From NCBI GenBank assembly GCA_015501595.1, contig JADNRX010000056.1:124001-188000 (forward strand): 64,000 nucleotides of DNA, given 5' to 3'. The notes below the pieces were generated by a model. It had not been told where the DNA came from and made no database searches. It worked only from the letters and a program-made list of their open reading frames with translations. A program made the position numbers and the translations under genes. The DNA is from Hymenopellis radicata (lineage: Eukaryota; Basidiomycota; Agaricomycetes; Agaricales; Physalacriaceae). Shown here piece after piece: positions 22,158 through 34,769 of the stretch (positions within the stretch are counted from its first letter, which is position 1; each line of letters opens with the position of its first letter).

Positions 22158-25100
22158 CTAACTCTCCCTCCTATCCAGCATGCCCCACTCTCCGCGGACG
22201 GAGAATGGAAGACGATAGGGCTTGGAGAGCTCCAAAAGCTTGTCGCAGTGTTTCTTCGACTTGGATGCTATCCGCGCTCGCTGCACATCCGAAAGTCTAG
22301 TAGCGCCCTTCATCATAATCGCTAATAGATCAGGCGCACTCGGCGCGTCATGGGCAATATCATCAAGGAACTCGACTGTAGGCGCAATGCCTTCCTCAAA
22401 CGCTGCTGGCAAACATAGGCGCTTTAACGACACGCGGGCGAACAAGTCTCCCACAAGCCGCGCGTCCGCCTCGTTCGACTCGACCGTCGAGTAGACAAGG
22501 TCGTCGACTAAGCGAAAGTGGTGTACGGCGGGTAGCGACTTGAAGTAGATTTCTGCCTCCTCCAAGTTCCTGGTCGCGAAGAAACTCTTTTGTGTATTGC
22601 GTGATCTTTTCCATTGCCTCGGCAACAGACAAACGAACCTCGATGAGCCCAAGAAGCTTGGCGCCACTGTCCTCCGACTTGGAGGCTATCCGTGTCCGTT
22701 GGTCCTCTGAGAGGTCCGCGCCCTTGATCATTATGGCCAGGAGGTTGGGAGCCTTCGGCGCGCCGATACTGATACCGTCCAGGAACTCGGCAACAGGCGC
22801 TATGCCTTGCTCGAACGCGGCTGAGGCGCATAGACTCTTAGACGAGGCACGCGCAAAGAAGTCCCCGACAAGCTGTGCGTCTGCCTCCTTCGACTCGATC
22901 GCCGAAGAAACCAACTTGTCGACTAACAGGTGATGGTGCGATTTGGGTAATGACTTGAAGTAGTCTTCTGCTTCTTCCAAGTTCCGGACCGCGAAGAACT
23001 CTTTCAGGTCCTCCCCAATCTTCTTCTTGGCGTCCGCGGCAGACATCTCAGGTGCAGCGGGCGATTCCACCTCATCATCAGATCCTTGCTCTGTTTCCGC
23101 GGTGGGGAATTCGATGGGCTTGGCTCGAGGTGCCAACACAAGTCTCTTCCGTTGAGTAGGTTCTGACGACACACATGAGTAAAAGAAAAATCAAGCATAT
23201 AGATCATGTAAAATACCTTTCGGTGCAGAGGGCTCGGCAGGAGTCTCGGCCAGCATCGAGAACATATTCTGCGTATTCGTTCGCTGTATTGAGTCGCCGT
23301 TTGTTGTCCTTCTTGCCAGAGTAGATATTGCTGTGAGGACCAAACGTTAACGGCGCATTCGAACCTTTGTTGATTTGGCCAAATTTGGACAAGTCGCCAG
23401 CCTTGGGAGGCGCACGCGGCGCGGATCCAGCGGTTGTCCAACGATATTCGCCACGAGACATCGCCATCTGGCGCTGATACGACTCCTTCTCGGCCTTCTC
23501 CCTGGCAGCCTAAATCGAAGGCGGTCAAAACCATGGAAAGAGGCGGCCACAAGATACACTTACGGCCTCGTGATTTGCGCAATCGTCGCAGGAGCTGCAA
23601 CAGCATTACGATTAACCCACAGGCGTTCACGTAACTCGATAACGTCCTGCGGTAAGGTGTAAGAAAAAGAACGTCAAAAAACATAAAGACAAACTGACCT
23701 GTAGCATGAACTGCATCCGAGAGCTGACCTTGCTGCTCTTCCTCAGCTCTTTCATGCGGAGAAGTACACGTCCATGTCGGCCCGAGCCTTCTGGGTGTCC
23801 AGCATTTTCCCAACGGTGGCCAGGAGCGTGCAGAGTGATTCGATCTCTTCCTCCTCAGGGTTATCGACATTTGCGAGAAGTTTCTTGACACACTCGTGCA
23901 TGATACGCTCGGTCAACATCTGCAGCTTGAACAGCTCTCCAAGAAACTTGATCAAACCGAGGCCCTGACGCTTAGCCTTGTGAGCGGCGTAGTAGACCTC
24001 GAGCTGTCGGCTTCGTCCTGACCAGCCTTCCCTGCTGCAGTAGTTTCTTTGGCAACCCGCTCGCGCTCGAAGTCTTCCGACACTGATTCAGCAAGTACCT
24101 GAGGAAGAGATGGCCACCAGTAATTGGTGCGCCACCTTGTCCCTTGATCCCGTCGTCTTGAACCCGCTTGCTGATCCGTTCCATCATCTTCCGACACAAC
24201 CGCGCGTACATTTCAGACCAAACAGCTTCGTCGATGGCGTGCTCAAACACAAGACGAATGACCTGGACGAGAGTGCGACCGTCCTTCTCGTTTTCCGACT
24301 TGTTCGCCCAAGCGATGATTTGGTCGGATATGGAGTCGAACTTCTCCATTGTGAGTTTGTTGAGAAGACCATTGACCTTCCGATCAACAATCTCGGGAGA
24401 GTCGAGAGCCACGGCCAAAGATTTGCGGTCCCAACGGTTCGCGGAAGCCTGGAGAGGAGCGACAGGTTCGAGCATGGCCTGAGCCAGTGAAGCCGCAGAA
24501 CCGTAGCCACTGCAGTCGTGCTGTGACGCCCCGCAGCTAGAAATGCCACTGCTAGTACCCGGACTCGCTGTACGCTGCATCTGACTGGGGCGGAAACCAG
24601 AAGCGCTGCCGACGGAGGCCGTGCGGATGGACATGTTGAAGCGCTCGTCGGCACTTAGCTCGGAGGATGTGGTGGTGCCAAAGTTGCCCAGGCCCATGCT
24701 GAAGGGATTGGAGATCGCCTTGCCGAGCGAGAACCCACTGGCGGAAGCTTGACGCTGAGTTGCCGAGGCGTTGGAGGTCTGCCGGTGCCGACCTGCACGT
24801 CCACGGCTCATAGTAGGTACTGAAGGCTCGAGACCAATGGCATCGAGAGGAGGAAGCATATCGGGCTTTGCTGTGCATATGGGCATGAATTGCAACAAGA
24901 ATTCACGATCGTATCTGTAAAATAAAACGTTATTGAGGCCAGCCCAACGCAGAGACAAGTGCGTACCTGAACTTGTTGTCCTTGGCGCCGATATTGAGCT
25001 CAGCGCTGGGTCTCTTGACGCCCTCGGGGTAGAAAATGCTACCAAGATCATTGATGATACGAGCAGTAGCGAGTGCGGAAGGGAGGGGTGCGGGGAGGGA

Positions 25101-25271
25101 TTTGACGCGATCGTCGTGGATGGGTTCGATGGCGAATGGCGAAGAAGGTGCATAAACCGATGAACCTGAAGAGGCGTCTGTGATCACACGAGAGAAAGTT
25201 GAACGCGCGCACGTACTCTGCTTGTTTGATGGGAGCTGGCGAGGACTCGTCGGTACCGTGCTCATGAACAT
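22158..25271 (-). pseudogene. eIF4G-like gene, copy B (with eIF4E-binding motif), frameshifted
   Basis: Read on the minus strand. The 5' part holds SIFYPEGVKRPSAELNIGAK and, after an intron near 24917-24965, YDREFLLQFM, a YxxxxLphi eIF4E-binding motif, then LPPLDAIGLEP. The MIF4G domain follows (LLNKLTMEKFDSISDQII on), then a linker with NIYSGKKDNK and two MA3 domains (about 22690-23060 and 22190-22600). Compared with copy C, one base is lost near 24080, two gained near 24001, one lost near 23758, one gained near 22590; the first three cancel but leave a stop between. eIF4G is the scaffold joining eIF4E, eIF4A and eIF3. The native long N-terminus is absent, so this is a decayed partial paralogue, unless the indels are assembly errors. 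Confidence 0.78.
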
Positions 25272-26238
25272 GATCAGAAGAGGAGAGTGATTCTAGAGTC
25301 GCGCTGTACGATTAGAGATGGATAGCCAGTTCAGATTAGAGCGCCGCATGCCGTCACAGGTCATCGAATCATCATCCTTCTCTCGCAGGCCACGACTTGC
25401 CGAGATTGAATGTGCTGAACTTTGTGGGCACATTCCTATATAAGTAGTAGTAGGAAGACGCGCATAAAGAGGAATTCCTCAAAACGCGGCATGGACAGCG
25501 TTTATCGAGAGTAGTAGTAGTTGAGCATTAAATGTGCCGGCTGCCAGTTCTTATTCAGCGCGCCATTTCCCACGCTTGATATTCACCGCCACTGTCAAGT
25601 CCTTTTTCATCGTCTCTTGTTCGGTTTGGACTATATACATACAAGGACTTGGATCGCTTATGCCGAGTTGCGGAAAAGAACAAGACTTGTTCGCGTCCAC
25701 CAAGCCGCTCGCCTATCGACGTGCATTGGCGGTCTTGCTACACGCGTGGTTGGAACATGTCGGACCTTAATGAACGACTGTCTTCCTTCATCTCATAGAG
25801 TCTGAGTAACGAGACTAGTCGGACCTCAGTACTCAGTGTACACCACAGACCATTATATACGCGCCAGGATGCCTGAAACGACGCTTTAGTCTCAGGTCGA
25901 CAAACTCTGGCCCAGGGGCTGCTGTGCGAGGCAAGAGTCTTCATCCTGGCCTCTAGCTTTCACCGCGCGTAAGTACGACGCCGGCTTGACATCCTAGTAC
26001 ACATCATGATCATGATCTACTTGAGTCATACCCGAGTTTCACGCATCGAGTGCTATACATTTATTCGGCGTGAGTATCTTGATGTTCGCAAAAAAAGCTA
26101 GGCCAGAGTAAAGGGCGCCTACGGACAAGATGTGAAATCCGTAGATTAAGAGTACAATAGCCTATGATAGTACATACAAACACGCCGTTAATCGTACACA
26201 ATACTTAGATAAAAGGGTACTTTTTGGAGAGGTGCGCA
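25272..26238. other. Intergenic, no gene seen
   Basis: About 1 kb between the start of eIF4G copy B and the end of the bZIP gene. It is AT-richer than the flanks. Open frames here show no recognisable product. Confidence 0.5.
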
Positions 26239-27165
26239 TCAACACATCCTCACGACCCACTCGTCTCCGTCTCTTGCTATCCTGACTCTCTTCCTCTCGC
26301 TCTGATATGTCGTGTCCTGGAACCCGAAATCCAAGTCGTCCTGCGGCTCACTGAGGAGGAAGGGGTCGTAGAGGGGCGTGATGTATGAAGAGGAAGTGGG
26401 GGAAGTGGAGTACTCGGATGAAGAGGAGGATGTGGAGGTGGAGTAGGAAAGCGATGGTGTAGATGAGGACGATGAGGTGGGAGTAGTTGTCTCTACTACG
26501 CGGACGCGAACGCCGTTCCCCGATGGACAAGGTACGGCATCAAATGTGACTTGAATGTCACCGCTTGGATCGGAGTTGATGGACGGACAAGCCCGAGCGA
26601 TGGTAGGGCGCAAAGGAGGGCTAGCATGACTGGGTTATCGTCCTTGTCGACCTCCCTGTTGACGTCTACGACTTGCTCCTCCTTCTTAATCGGCTTCCTT
26701 GAACGTAACCGCTTATTCTCCGCTTCCAGTTCCGCTACACGACTACCAAGGGCGTGGTCAGTCTAGCTTTCGTAAAAGGAAGGAGAAGAACGTACATTTC
26801 CATAGCTTCAAATTCCTCGCGTTTGCGCTGTCGTGAGAGAAATGCCGCAGCGCGGTTTTTGACGAGCCGGGCTTCGCGTTTTGACAGGCCCGAGACGTCC
26901 GGCGGTACAAAATCGCGCGTGGTGCGGGCCTTCTTGAGGGCCGCCCTGCCCGCACTGGGGCATCGTCCTCGCCGTCGCCGTCGTCGTCGTCTGCATCGCT
27001 GTCCTCGGCTGGTGGTGGTCGCTTCCGTGTCTCTCGGACTACGGGCGACGACTCTGCGAGGCCGAATAGCTGTGTGGTGGGGAGGCACGTTGGCTGTGGG
27101 GCAGGCGATGGCGAGGTGGAGGATGAAGTAGAAGATGGGGATGGGTAGTAGTCCCAGCTGTCCAT
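26239..27165 (-). CDS. bZIP transcription factor, apparent frameshifts
   Basis: The ATG is at 27163-27165 (MDSWDYYPSPSS). After a Ser/Pro and acidic region the conserved basic region reads LSKREARLVKNRAAAFLSRQ followed by RKREEFEAME; NxxAAFLSRxR is the DNA-contact signature. An intron (about 26752-26798) leads to RVAELEAENKRLRSRKPIKK, the start of the leucine zipper. The C-terminal part is Ser/Thr-rich and ends WVVRMC at 26239. One base is missing at the CCCC run near 26957, so the basic region is out of frame with the ATG, and another shift or an unseen intron occurs near 26610-26620. Similar basidiomycete proteins relate to the HAC1/ATF6 group, but this is only an impression. A nuclear regulator is inferred. 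Confidence 0.72.
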
Positions 27166-29333
27166 GGTGTAGTGTGGCGGGATGGGGTATGGGCTAGGGC
27201 GGAGGCGGTGTGGACCAAGCTCGCCCCCACGTTATATATACCCTCCCCATCTCACATGCCCCATCTTAACTCATATCCGACTTGCTCCCGAGAAACGAGC
27301 AAAAAGGAACCCGGCGTAAGGTGGGGTCCGCGGACAACCAGTGCTGTCCAAATTCGGCTGCTTGCCTTCTGTAAGCCACGGTCCACTCGGACTTGCTTCT
27401 CAGCGATCGTCTCGTTACCACCACAACCGCGCTCACCCAGACGTCCTGCCAGACGCGTGCCCGCCTCGCAGCGCTCTCAACGACTCCGCGGCGCGTCGCT
27501 ATCTACCTCAATCGCCCTATGCAATCGCCCGTGCCCACTCAACTCGGCGTCTCATTTCAATGCGATCGAGGTAGATATGATCCTGCAGGCTGCCACTGCC
27601 ACTCCCGTGCTCTCCCCAACAATGGCCTCTGTTTCACATGTACAAAAGATCAGAACGGATATAGAACGGATCTCGACGCGTCCTATAGTCTCTAGCTTGG
27701 CAATGAACGTCATCCACTATGACGACGACCGAACGTCTCTGAAAGCCCAACTCGCTCACTACGTCCTCCGTCACCCATCTCACTCAGCTCGCTCCATCCC
27801 TGCACACTCCGAGTCTCAAATCCTCGTTCTCGTCTCCAAATTCCACTTACCCGGTTACAAGGCACTACACTGAGCGTAAATCTCTGTCTTTCCTTTCCAG
27901 CCTCTCTGCCTCTGCTTACTCCATGGGTTTGACTGTCCGCGCGTCGCGCGTTCCCCACTAATGTCACGTCTTGCCCAAAAACGTATGTCTCTCTTTTCAC
28001 TCTTTCTGTCGACCGTGCGATAAACTCTTACACGACGATCCATGGCGACCAACACGCGTTAGATCATGTCTGCGACTCTACTTGAAGCAATTGGCTCTCC
28101 GACTTAGGTATTTTAAAGACCCAAAACGCGCGTCCAGTCCAGCCCGCAAGGCGACTAGCACTGGTGTCCTTTCTTTCAGTGTCGAGCCGGATAGTAGAAT
28201 GACGAGCATCGCGGCATGAGACGACTTTGACAGCGGGAAACGGCGATGGTGGGATCCAACAAGTTGCTGTTGAGGGGTCGGGTATCACCTTGCACTTTGT
28301 GATCGTCAATCCAACACCGGGACGTTATACGACGAAAACCGCGACATGGGGTACACCCGTACAGGTGGGATCCAAGGCACTATTCCCGCGGCTGGGCTCG
28401 GGTATCTATTCTGCAGTTGTTCATCTTTCAACATGATGGGTGGTTGTCGTTGGGTGGTCCGAACAGAAATGCGTACTCTACACGTGTTTTGGTCAAGTCT
28501 ATATACCGTCGTGGCCGGCAAGACAGCATCGACTCCCTTCTCGCTTCTCAGGATACGCAACTTTCCGTCTCGCCCTCCATCTTTCCAGTCCTCCTAAGTA
28601 CTTCACCTCGCCTCCCAGTTGTAGTCTCTTTTGAGTCTCAGACTTGACAAGGCCGCGTTCGTCGTCCCTTCCGCGCTCGGGGGTGAGGCGTACGTCCTCC
28701 TTCACTATCGCCGTTCCTCCCTCCTGTGTCTTGTATTCCGCACCTCTCATTGTCGCCCTGCACGGTGCTCAATTATTTCTCCTTGGGACCAGACGATATC
28801 GGCATTGGAGCTCTTATACTCGAGATTAGAAGAGACGGTGCATGGAATCTCTCCCATACAACTCGTTCTTACCTCTTGGAACTTTCTCCGACCCCATTTA
28901 CTTTGATATGTGCTCTCTATCTTCGAGTTACAGTCTTCTGTGTTGGCTCTGTATATCAACAGGCTAGATTATGCATTACGGCCAGATTGGAGAGGTGATC
29001 AAGGTATACCGTGGGCATTCGTCGCAGTGCAACGTTCAACGACTTGTACTACCGAATAAGCGTCGACCTCAGCGGGACGTTTCATATACGCTCATAGCTC
29101 TCCTCTGATATCTACGGATCCTGAGATAGTTTCGGCACTGATGGCGTGAGACCCACGAGCTTATAGAATGACGGCAGGCAGCACCTGCTTGCTCTCCACG
29201 TCCATCGATTAGCAGCATTACTCATGGTGAGCTCTACCTCATTCTGTTCATTCATCATACTAATTAACGGCGCGATTAGATTCCAAAATGCTATCAAGTA
29301 CCCTCAAGCGAAGCCCTGGAGTCCTCATATGCC
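27166..29333. other. Long region without a supported gene
   Basis: About 2.1 kb. It begins with the bZIP promoter (a TATATATA stretch near 27233). A 200-codon open stretch (27256-27873, plus) is GC-biased but shows no recognisable motif or exon pattern. The rest holds only short overlapping frames. I see no RNA gene. Confidence 0.45.
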
Positions 29334-29873
29334 ATGTTGGCGCCCTTCAACCATCTCCTCACGACCAACGAGCCGCCGAGTCCTGAAGACGTGCAGAACC
29401 TCAAATCCTACCTCTCGTACCCCAAGAACCGCATCCTCGAAATCCGCCGCCGCGTCGCGCTTCTCCACATCGACCTGGCGGCGCTGAACGCTGAGCATGA
29501 CACTATGGGCGAGCGATACTTGATACCCCAGCACGAGGCCATTCTCTCATCTGTGCGAAGACTCCCCACGTCGGTTCTCCAGACCATTTTCATCTATGGC
29601 GTCCTCGCAGCAGAGTCCATTATGGAGACGCACTCCATCATCATCGTCCTCTCCCGCGTGTGCCGCAGGTGGCGCACCGTCGTATTGCACACATCTGCCC
29701 TCCACGCAACCGCGCTAAGCACGTCCACGAAGGAAGATAGTGTATCTCGAGCAAGTACTGGCACGGTTAATAGACACGGTGCTGCATGCCCTCGCCCTCG
29801 TGTACAATCTGCTGACTCCGTGGTTCGTTCGTGCGTTTTCCTGCCTTTGTATGCGGCTTGCGGTGTTGATTGA
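29334..29873 (+). pseudogene. F-box protein gene, 5' fragment
   Basis: MLAPFNHLLTTNEPPSPEDV opens a coiled N-terminus, then HEAILSSVRRLPTSVLQTIF and LSRVCRRWRTVVLHTSALHA form the F-box, as in the large Agaricomycete family of SCF ubiquitin-ligase adaptors. After about residue 110 the sequence no longer resembles the family, the usual long C-terminal domain is absent, and the frame stops at 29873. It directly abuts the eIF4G-like copy C (start 29889), so the breakpoint probably lies near 29740-29880. Confidence 0.65.
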
Positions 29874-29888
29874 CAATGCCGGCGTAGA

Positions 29889-32426
29889 ATGAGCAAATCT
29901 TCAACTGCTACGGTTCCAAAGAATCCTCCCCAGCTCCCATCAAAGTCAGCTTGGTCAAAATCCCCGCCTTCGTCTTCACGATCTCAGTCACCGCCCTCCT
30001 CCAGCCATCCAACCTATCCCATAGGCCAAGGTATACCCATCAAGGATGGTGTTGGTATCAGGCGTAATGTAGGCGCCACCAGACAGGGTACGTGCGCGTC
30101 CTTCTTTCCGGTGTACAGCGAGCTGATATGGATGCCCAGGCCCTGCCGTGGGATCGATTGACGATGTCGACGCACCGATATCTTCATCGCCTGCCCCTAC
30201 CCCGATCCCACCATTAAAGTCTGAGGGCAGTGTTCCGGCCACCGTGAGCGAGGTTAATGGCAAATCGGCTGTGCAAACTACCGCCAAACCGGCGAGCTCT
30301 ACAGTGTCGGGCGTAGCAGCAAAGATAGACAAAGTGGATATAGCTAAACTGTTTCAGGGCTCGTCATCAGCGTCGACTTCGACACCGTCGCAGCCCTCTT
30401 CCCACAGCGTGCGGCCTGCCGTCGCTGCAGAACCGCCTCCATCACAAACACATACTGCATCATCGTCCGGTGGCTATGGTTCTGCAGCTTCTCTGGCTCA
30501 GGCCATGCTCGAACCTGCCGCTCCTCTCCAGGCTTCCGCGAACCGTTGGGACCGCAAATCTTTGGCCGTGGCTCCCGACTGTCCAGAGATTGTTGATCGG
30601 AAGGTCAAGAGTCTCCTCAACAAACTCACAATGGAGAATTTCGACTCCATATCTGACCAAATCATCGCTTGGGCGAACAAGTCGGAAAACGAGAAGGACG
30701 GTCGCACTCTCGTCCAGGTCATTCGTCTTGTGTTCGAGAAAGCCATCGATGAAGCTGCTTGGTCTGAAATGTACGCGCGGTTGTGTCGGAAGATGCTGGA
30801 ACAGATCAGCACCCGAGTTCAAGACGACGGGATCAAGGGACAAGGTGGCGCACCTATCACTGGTGGCCACCTCTTCCGCAAGTACTTGCTGAATCGGTGT
30901 CAGGAAGACTTCGAGCGTGGATGGGTCGCCAAAGAAACTACTGCGGCAGGGAAGGCTGTTCAGGATGAAGCCGACATCGAGGTCTACTACGCCGCTCAGC
31001 AGGCTAAGCGTCAAGGCCTCGGTTTGATAAAGTTCATGGGAGAACTGTTCAAGCTGTACATGCTGACAGAGCGCATCATGCACGAGTGTGTCAAGAAACT
31101 TCTTGGAAATGTCGATAACCCTGTGGAGGAAGAGATCGAATCGCTCTGCACGCTCCTGGCCACCGTTGGGGAAATGCTGGACACCCAGAAGGCTCGGGCC
31201 CACATGGACGTGTACTTCTCGCGCATGAAGGAGCTGAGGAGGAGCAGCAATGTCAGCTCTCGGATGCAGCTCATGTTACAGGTCAGTTTGTGTTTATGTT
31301 TTTTGACGTTCTTGTCCTTACACCTTATCGCAGGACGTCATCAAGTTACGTGAACGCCGGTGGGTTAACCGGAATGCTGTTGCAGCTCCTGCGACGATTG
31401 CGCAAATCCACGAGGCCGTAAGTGTATCTTGTGGTTCGCCTCTTTTCATGGTTTTGACCGCCTTCGATTTAGGCTGCCAGGGAGAAGGCTATCGCCGAGA
31501 CGGAGTCGATGTCTATGTCTCGTGGTGGACCCAGACGCGGTGGTGACCGTGGAGATCAACAGCAAGTCGGCCCAGATGGTTGGACGACCGCTGGATCCGC
31601 GCCGCGCGCGCCTCCCAAGGCTGGCGCCATGTCCAAATTTGGCCAAATCAACAAAGGTTCGAATGCGCCGTTAACGTTTGGTCCTCAAAGCAATATCTAC
31701 TCTGGCAAGAAGGACAACAGACGCGACTCAATACAGCGAACGAATTCGCAGAATATGTTCTCGATGCTCCCGGCCGAGACTCCTGCCGAGCCCTATGCAC
31801 CGAAAGGTATTTTACATGATCTATATGCTTGACTTTTCTTTTCCTCATGTGTGTCGTTAGAACCTACTCAACTGAAGAGACTCGTGTTGGCGCCTCGATT
31901 CAAGCCCAACGAATCCGCCACTGCAGACGCCAAGAAGAAGAGTGAGGAGGACGTGCAAGAGTTCTTCGTGGTCCGAAAGTTGGAAGAGGCAGAAGACTAC
32001 TTCAAGTCATTGCCCGCATCGCACCATCACCTCTTAGTCCGCAAGTTGGTTTCTTCAGCGATCGAGTCGAAGGAGGCAGACGCACAGCTTGTCGGGGACT
32101 TCTTTGCGCGCGTCTCGTCTAAGAGTCTATGCGCCTCAGCAGCGTTCGAGAAAGGCATAGCGCGTGTTGCCGAGTTCCTGGACGATATCACTATCGACGC
32201 GCCGAAGGCTCCCAACCTCCTGGCCATCATGATCAAGGGCGCGGACCTCTCGGAGGAACAACGGACACGTATAGCCTCCAAGTCGGAGGAGAGTGGTGCT
32301 AAGCTTCTTGGGCTCATCGACGTTCGGGTCCGCCGACATCCCATCAGGTTCTTACCAGTGCACCGATCCGTAGAGCCGCAAGTGCATTTCATTGCTCAAC
32401 GGGTCCATGAGTCTCACTGGCTGTGA
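29889..32426 (+). CDS. eIF4G-like MIF4G-MA3 protein, copy C (no eIF4E-binding motif)
   Basis: Five exons (29889-30087, 30140-31281, 31334-31417, 31473-31806, 31861-32426) close in frame to 774 residues. The N-terminus TVPKNPPQLPSKSAWSK and GSIDDVDAPISSSP are typical of fungal eIF4G. The frame then jumps to GYGSAASLAQAMLEPAAPL and an intact MIF4G domain (about residues 220-450), DVIKLRERRW, a Gly/Arg linker, and one MA3 domain (about residues 611-740, EEAEDYFKSLPASHHHLLV on). The middle third of eIF4G, with the YxxxxLphi eIF4E site, is missing, so the product would resemble a cap-independent MIF4G-MA3 protein. The last 37 residues (from VRVRRHPIRF) are unlike the family. This is the only uninterrupted copy in the window. 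Confidence 0.8.
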
Positions 32427-32587
32427 TTTAGGCTGCAAAAGAAAACTCGTATCAATCCATGGCGTAATGATCAACGCGGGGACCTTGGTTTTCACTGGTA
32501 GTCAAGATTCAGCACGCTCCGAGTGATGAATCGGAGTCCGATGTTGTAGCATGTAGCCAATCGTCCATTGAGGAGGCTGGGATCGAA

Positions 32588-33032
32588 ATGATGTATGTTG
32601 CCGAGGCAATGGAAAAGATCACGCAATACTCAAAGGAGCTCTTCGCGACCACGAATTTGGAGGAGGCAGAAATCTACTTCAAGTCGCTATCCGCCGTACA
32701 CCACTTTCGCTTAGTCGACGACCTTGTCTACTCGACGACGATCGAGTCGAACGAGGCGGGCGCGCGGCTTGTGGGAGAGTTCTCCGCCCGCGTGCCGTTA
32801 AAGCGCTTATGTTTGCCAGCAGCGTTTGAGCAAAGTATTGCGCCTACAGTCGAGTTCCTTGATGATATTGCCAATAATGACGCGCCGAGTGCTCCGACCA
32901 ATTAGCGATTATGATGAAGGGCGCTGCTAGACTTTCGGATGTACAGCGAGCGAGGATAGCATCCAAGTCGAATCAACATTGCGCCAAGCTTTTGGAGCTC
33001 TCGAAGTCACATCGTTTTCCATTCTCCTTTCG
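32588..33032 (+). pseudogene. Second MA3 domain remnant of copy C
   Basis: The stretch reads AEAMEKITQYSKELFATTNL, then IYFKSLSAVHHFRLVDDLVY and PTVEFLDDIAN, a second MA3 domain similar to the one at 31930-32330. It is separated from the main coding frame by about 160 bases after the stop at 32426 and is itself broken near 32890-32905. Copy B has the same second MA3 joined directly to the first, so the ancestor probably had tandem MA3 domains. Confidence 0.65.
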
Positions 33033-33818
33033 CAGAGCATGCTGGCTATCATAATGGAGAGTTAGACAATTCATGGGAACACGTCAATGATGTGGATATA
33101 CCAGTTCAAGAACAATTTTATGCCTCCAGTCTCCAGATGTGAATGTACAGTCTAACTAGCCGAAATTTGACGCATTCATCGCAGATGTGTGGGCGTGAGA
33201 GCCTGTTCGGTACTTGAGAAACGGGTTCGTATCCACCTGTAAGTCTGTCAAGTTTGTTTGCCATGACGGTCGTGAGCAAGTTCAAATTTTGATGTATTCT
33301 ATTACACGTGATCAACTTCGCACTTATTTTGGTGGACGGGCTGACCTTCACTTGCGGAGAATCCAACCGCCCGCCTTCACTTGAAGGACGCGGCCGAACT
33401 TTGCCCAAAGTTCTACACTCCGCAAGTTTCTGGAACAAGAATACGATACATAAGAACCGCCACGACAACAATGGCGGCGCATAATTCTATATACATGACA
33501 CATTCTTCTGCTCGTCGACCACCGGCACGCCGTCTGAGATGCCCGACCCTCCGTGGATGTCCTACTTCGTGTCAATTTCGGACGAGATACAACCTCGATG
33601 GGGCGGTACGAGAGTAATCCCTTCACGTCCCACTCAATGATACGGAAGGTAAAGTTACATCGCGCAGGCCAGCGCTTTATGGCGGCGTCAATGCACCGCA
33701 CCCTTGTCGTAAGGCTGACTTTCAAGTTTCAACAGGGCTAATTCGTCGCGGATGGAGTCGCGCTCCCGCTGCAGCTTGCAAGCCAACCCTACATCCTTCT
33801 GCTGCGTATTCTAGACGC
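33033..33818. other. Noncoding linker, right arm
   Basis: This is the inverted counterpart of about 21464-22130. No gene is supported; the open frames here correspond to equally unsupported ones in the left arm. Confidence 0.55.
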
Positions 33819-34769
33819 TCAAGTCTCCGAAGTCCTGACATACGCTGCACCTCTGGCGGCTAAATGCCACGCAAGATATTCCGAGTGAAGAGTCCACAGA
33901 GCATCAAGGATGTTTTCTGCTGACGGCCGGTCTTTTGAAATTGGCGCGAGACAAGGCACGACGACGGTATCCCATAAATTAGATGGTAGGATGTCAGTGG
34001 GAGGCTGCAGGGGAGGTCTTCTTGAGATGATATGGGCCATATGGCTGACTACAGCGCCGTCTGTCCGCAGATTGGAGTAAGGTGGCCTTCCCGTATAGAT
34101 CTGTGGACACTTCAGAGAAGTATGATATATCGTTTCGAAGAGCACGAACCTCTGTGAGGGTGCAGCCAAACGAATAGACGTCTATCTCTCGCATAAGGTA
34201 TGGATCAAACTCCGATTCCTCTATCAACTCCGGCGGAAGCCATCGAATATTGCCCTGGTTGCGCGAAGATGTACCGGGTATTTCAGTCTCAACCACGAGA
34301 CTTATGCCAAAGTCTGTCAGGTAGCATCGAAAGTCATCGCCAACCAGAATGTTTGCCTATGTAACCGTATGAGTCGTTTGCCGCATTGAGATTGGTGGAT
34401 GCACAACGTACGCCACGAATGTCTTTGTGTATGATACACGGATCAAGACTGTGGAGGTACTGCATTCCAACAGCGACATCCCAGATCTGTAGGGATTTCA
34501 ATGTGAAACTATAAATCGTTGAGAGACTGGCTCACGCATCCACGGCGATCGTATGATGGATTGGCTTCCAAGAATTTCAGGATGTTACCGTTTCCCATCC
34601 ATGGCGAAATCAAGCACAGACGGGAAGGGAAAATTTCAGTGCTCACACCGTAGCACGGAAGAAACATTGTCATGGTGTAACAGGCTCAGATCAGGGCTTC
34701 ATGGCAAAAGGTCTACAAAGTTTCAATGATTGAGTACCACCAAGACCTGGCTCCACTACCTTCATCATA

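Larger units (their letters stand above)
17449..24511 (+). repeat. Left arm of a large inverted duplication
   Basis: This interval is matched in reverse order and orientation by 30470-40136: SDR, shared divergent spacer, MIF4G-kinase chimera, noncoding linker, eIF4G-like gene. The match starts at 17449, where the right arm is cut by an inserted element, and ends near 24511, just before the codons for GYGSAASLAQ, where the two eIF4G-like genes change to unrelated upstream sequence. Noncoding linkers are also matched, for example 21880-22130 against 33070-33320. Arms differ by many substitutions and small indels, so this is not a recent assembly duplication. Confidence 0.85.

Noticed and set aside
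27256..27873. Plus-strand open frame of about 200 codons
   Set aside because: GC-biased composition keeps it open; no motif, no conserved exon pattern, and it overlaps the probable bZIP promoter.
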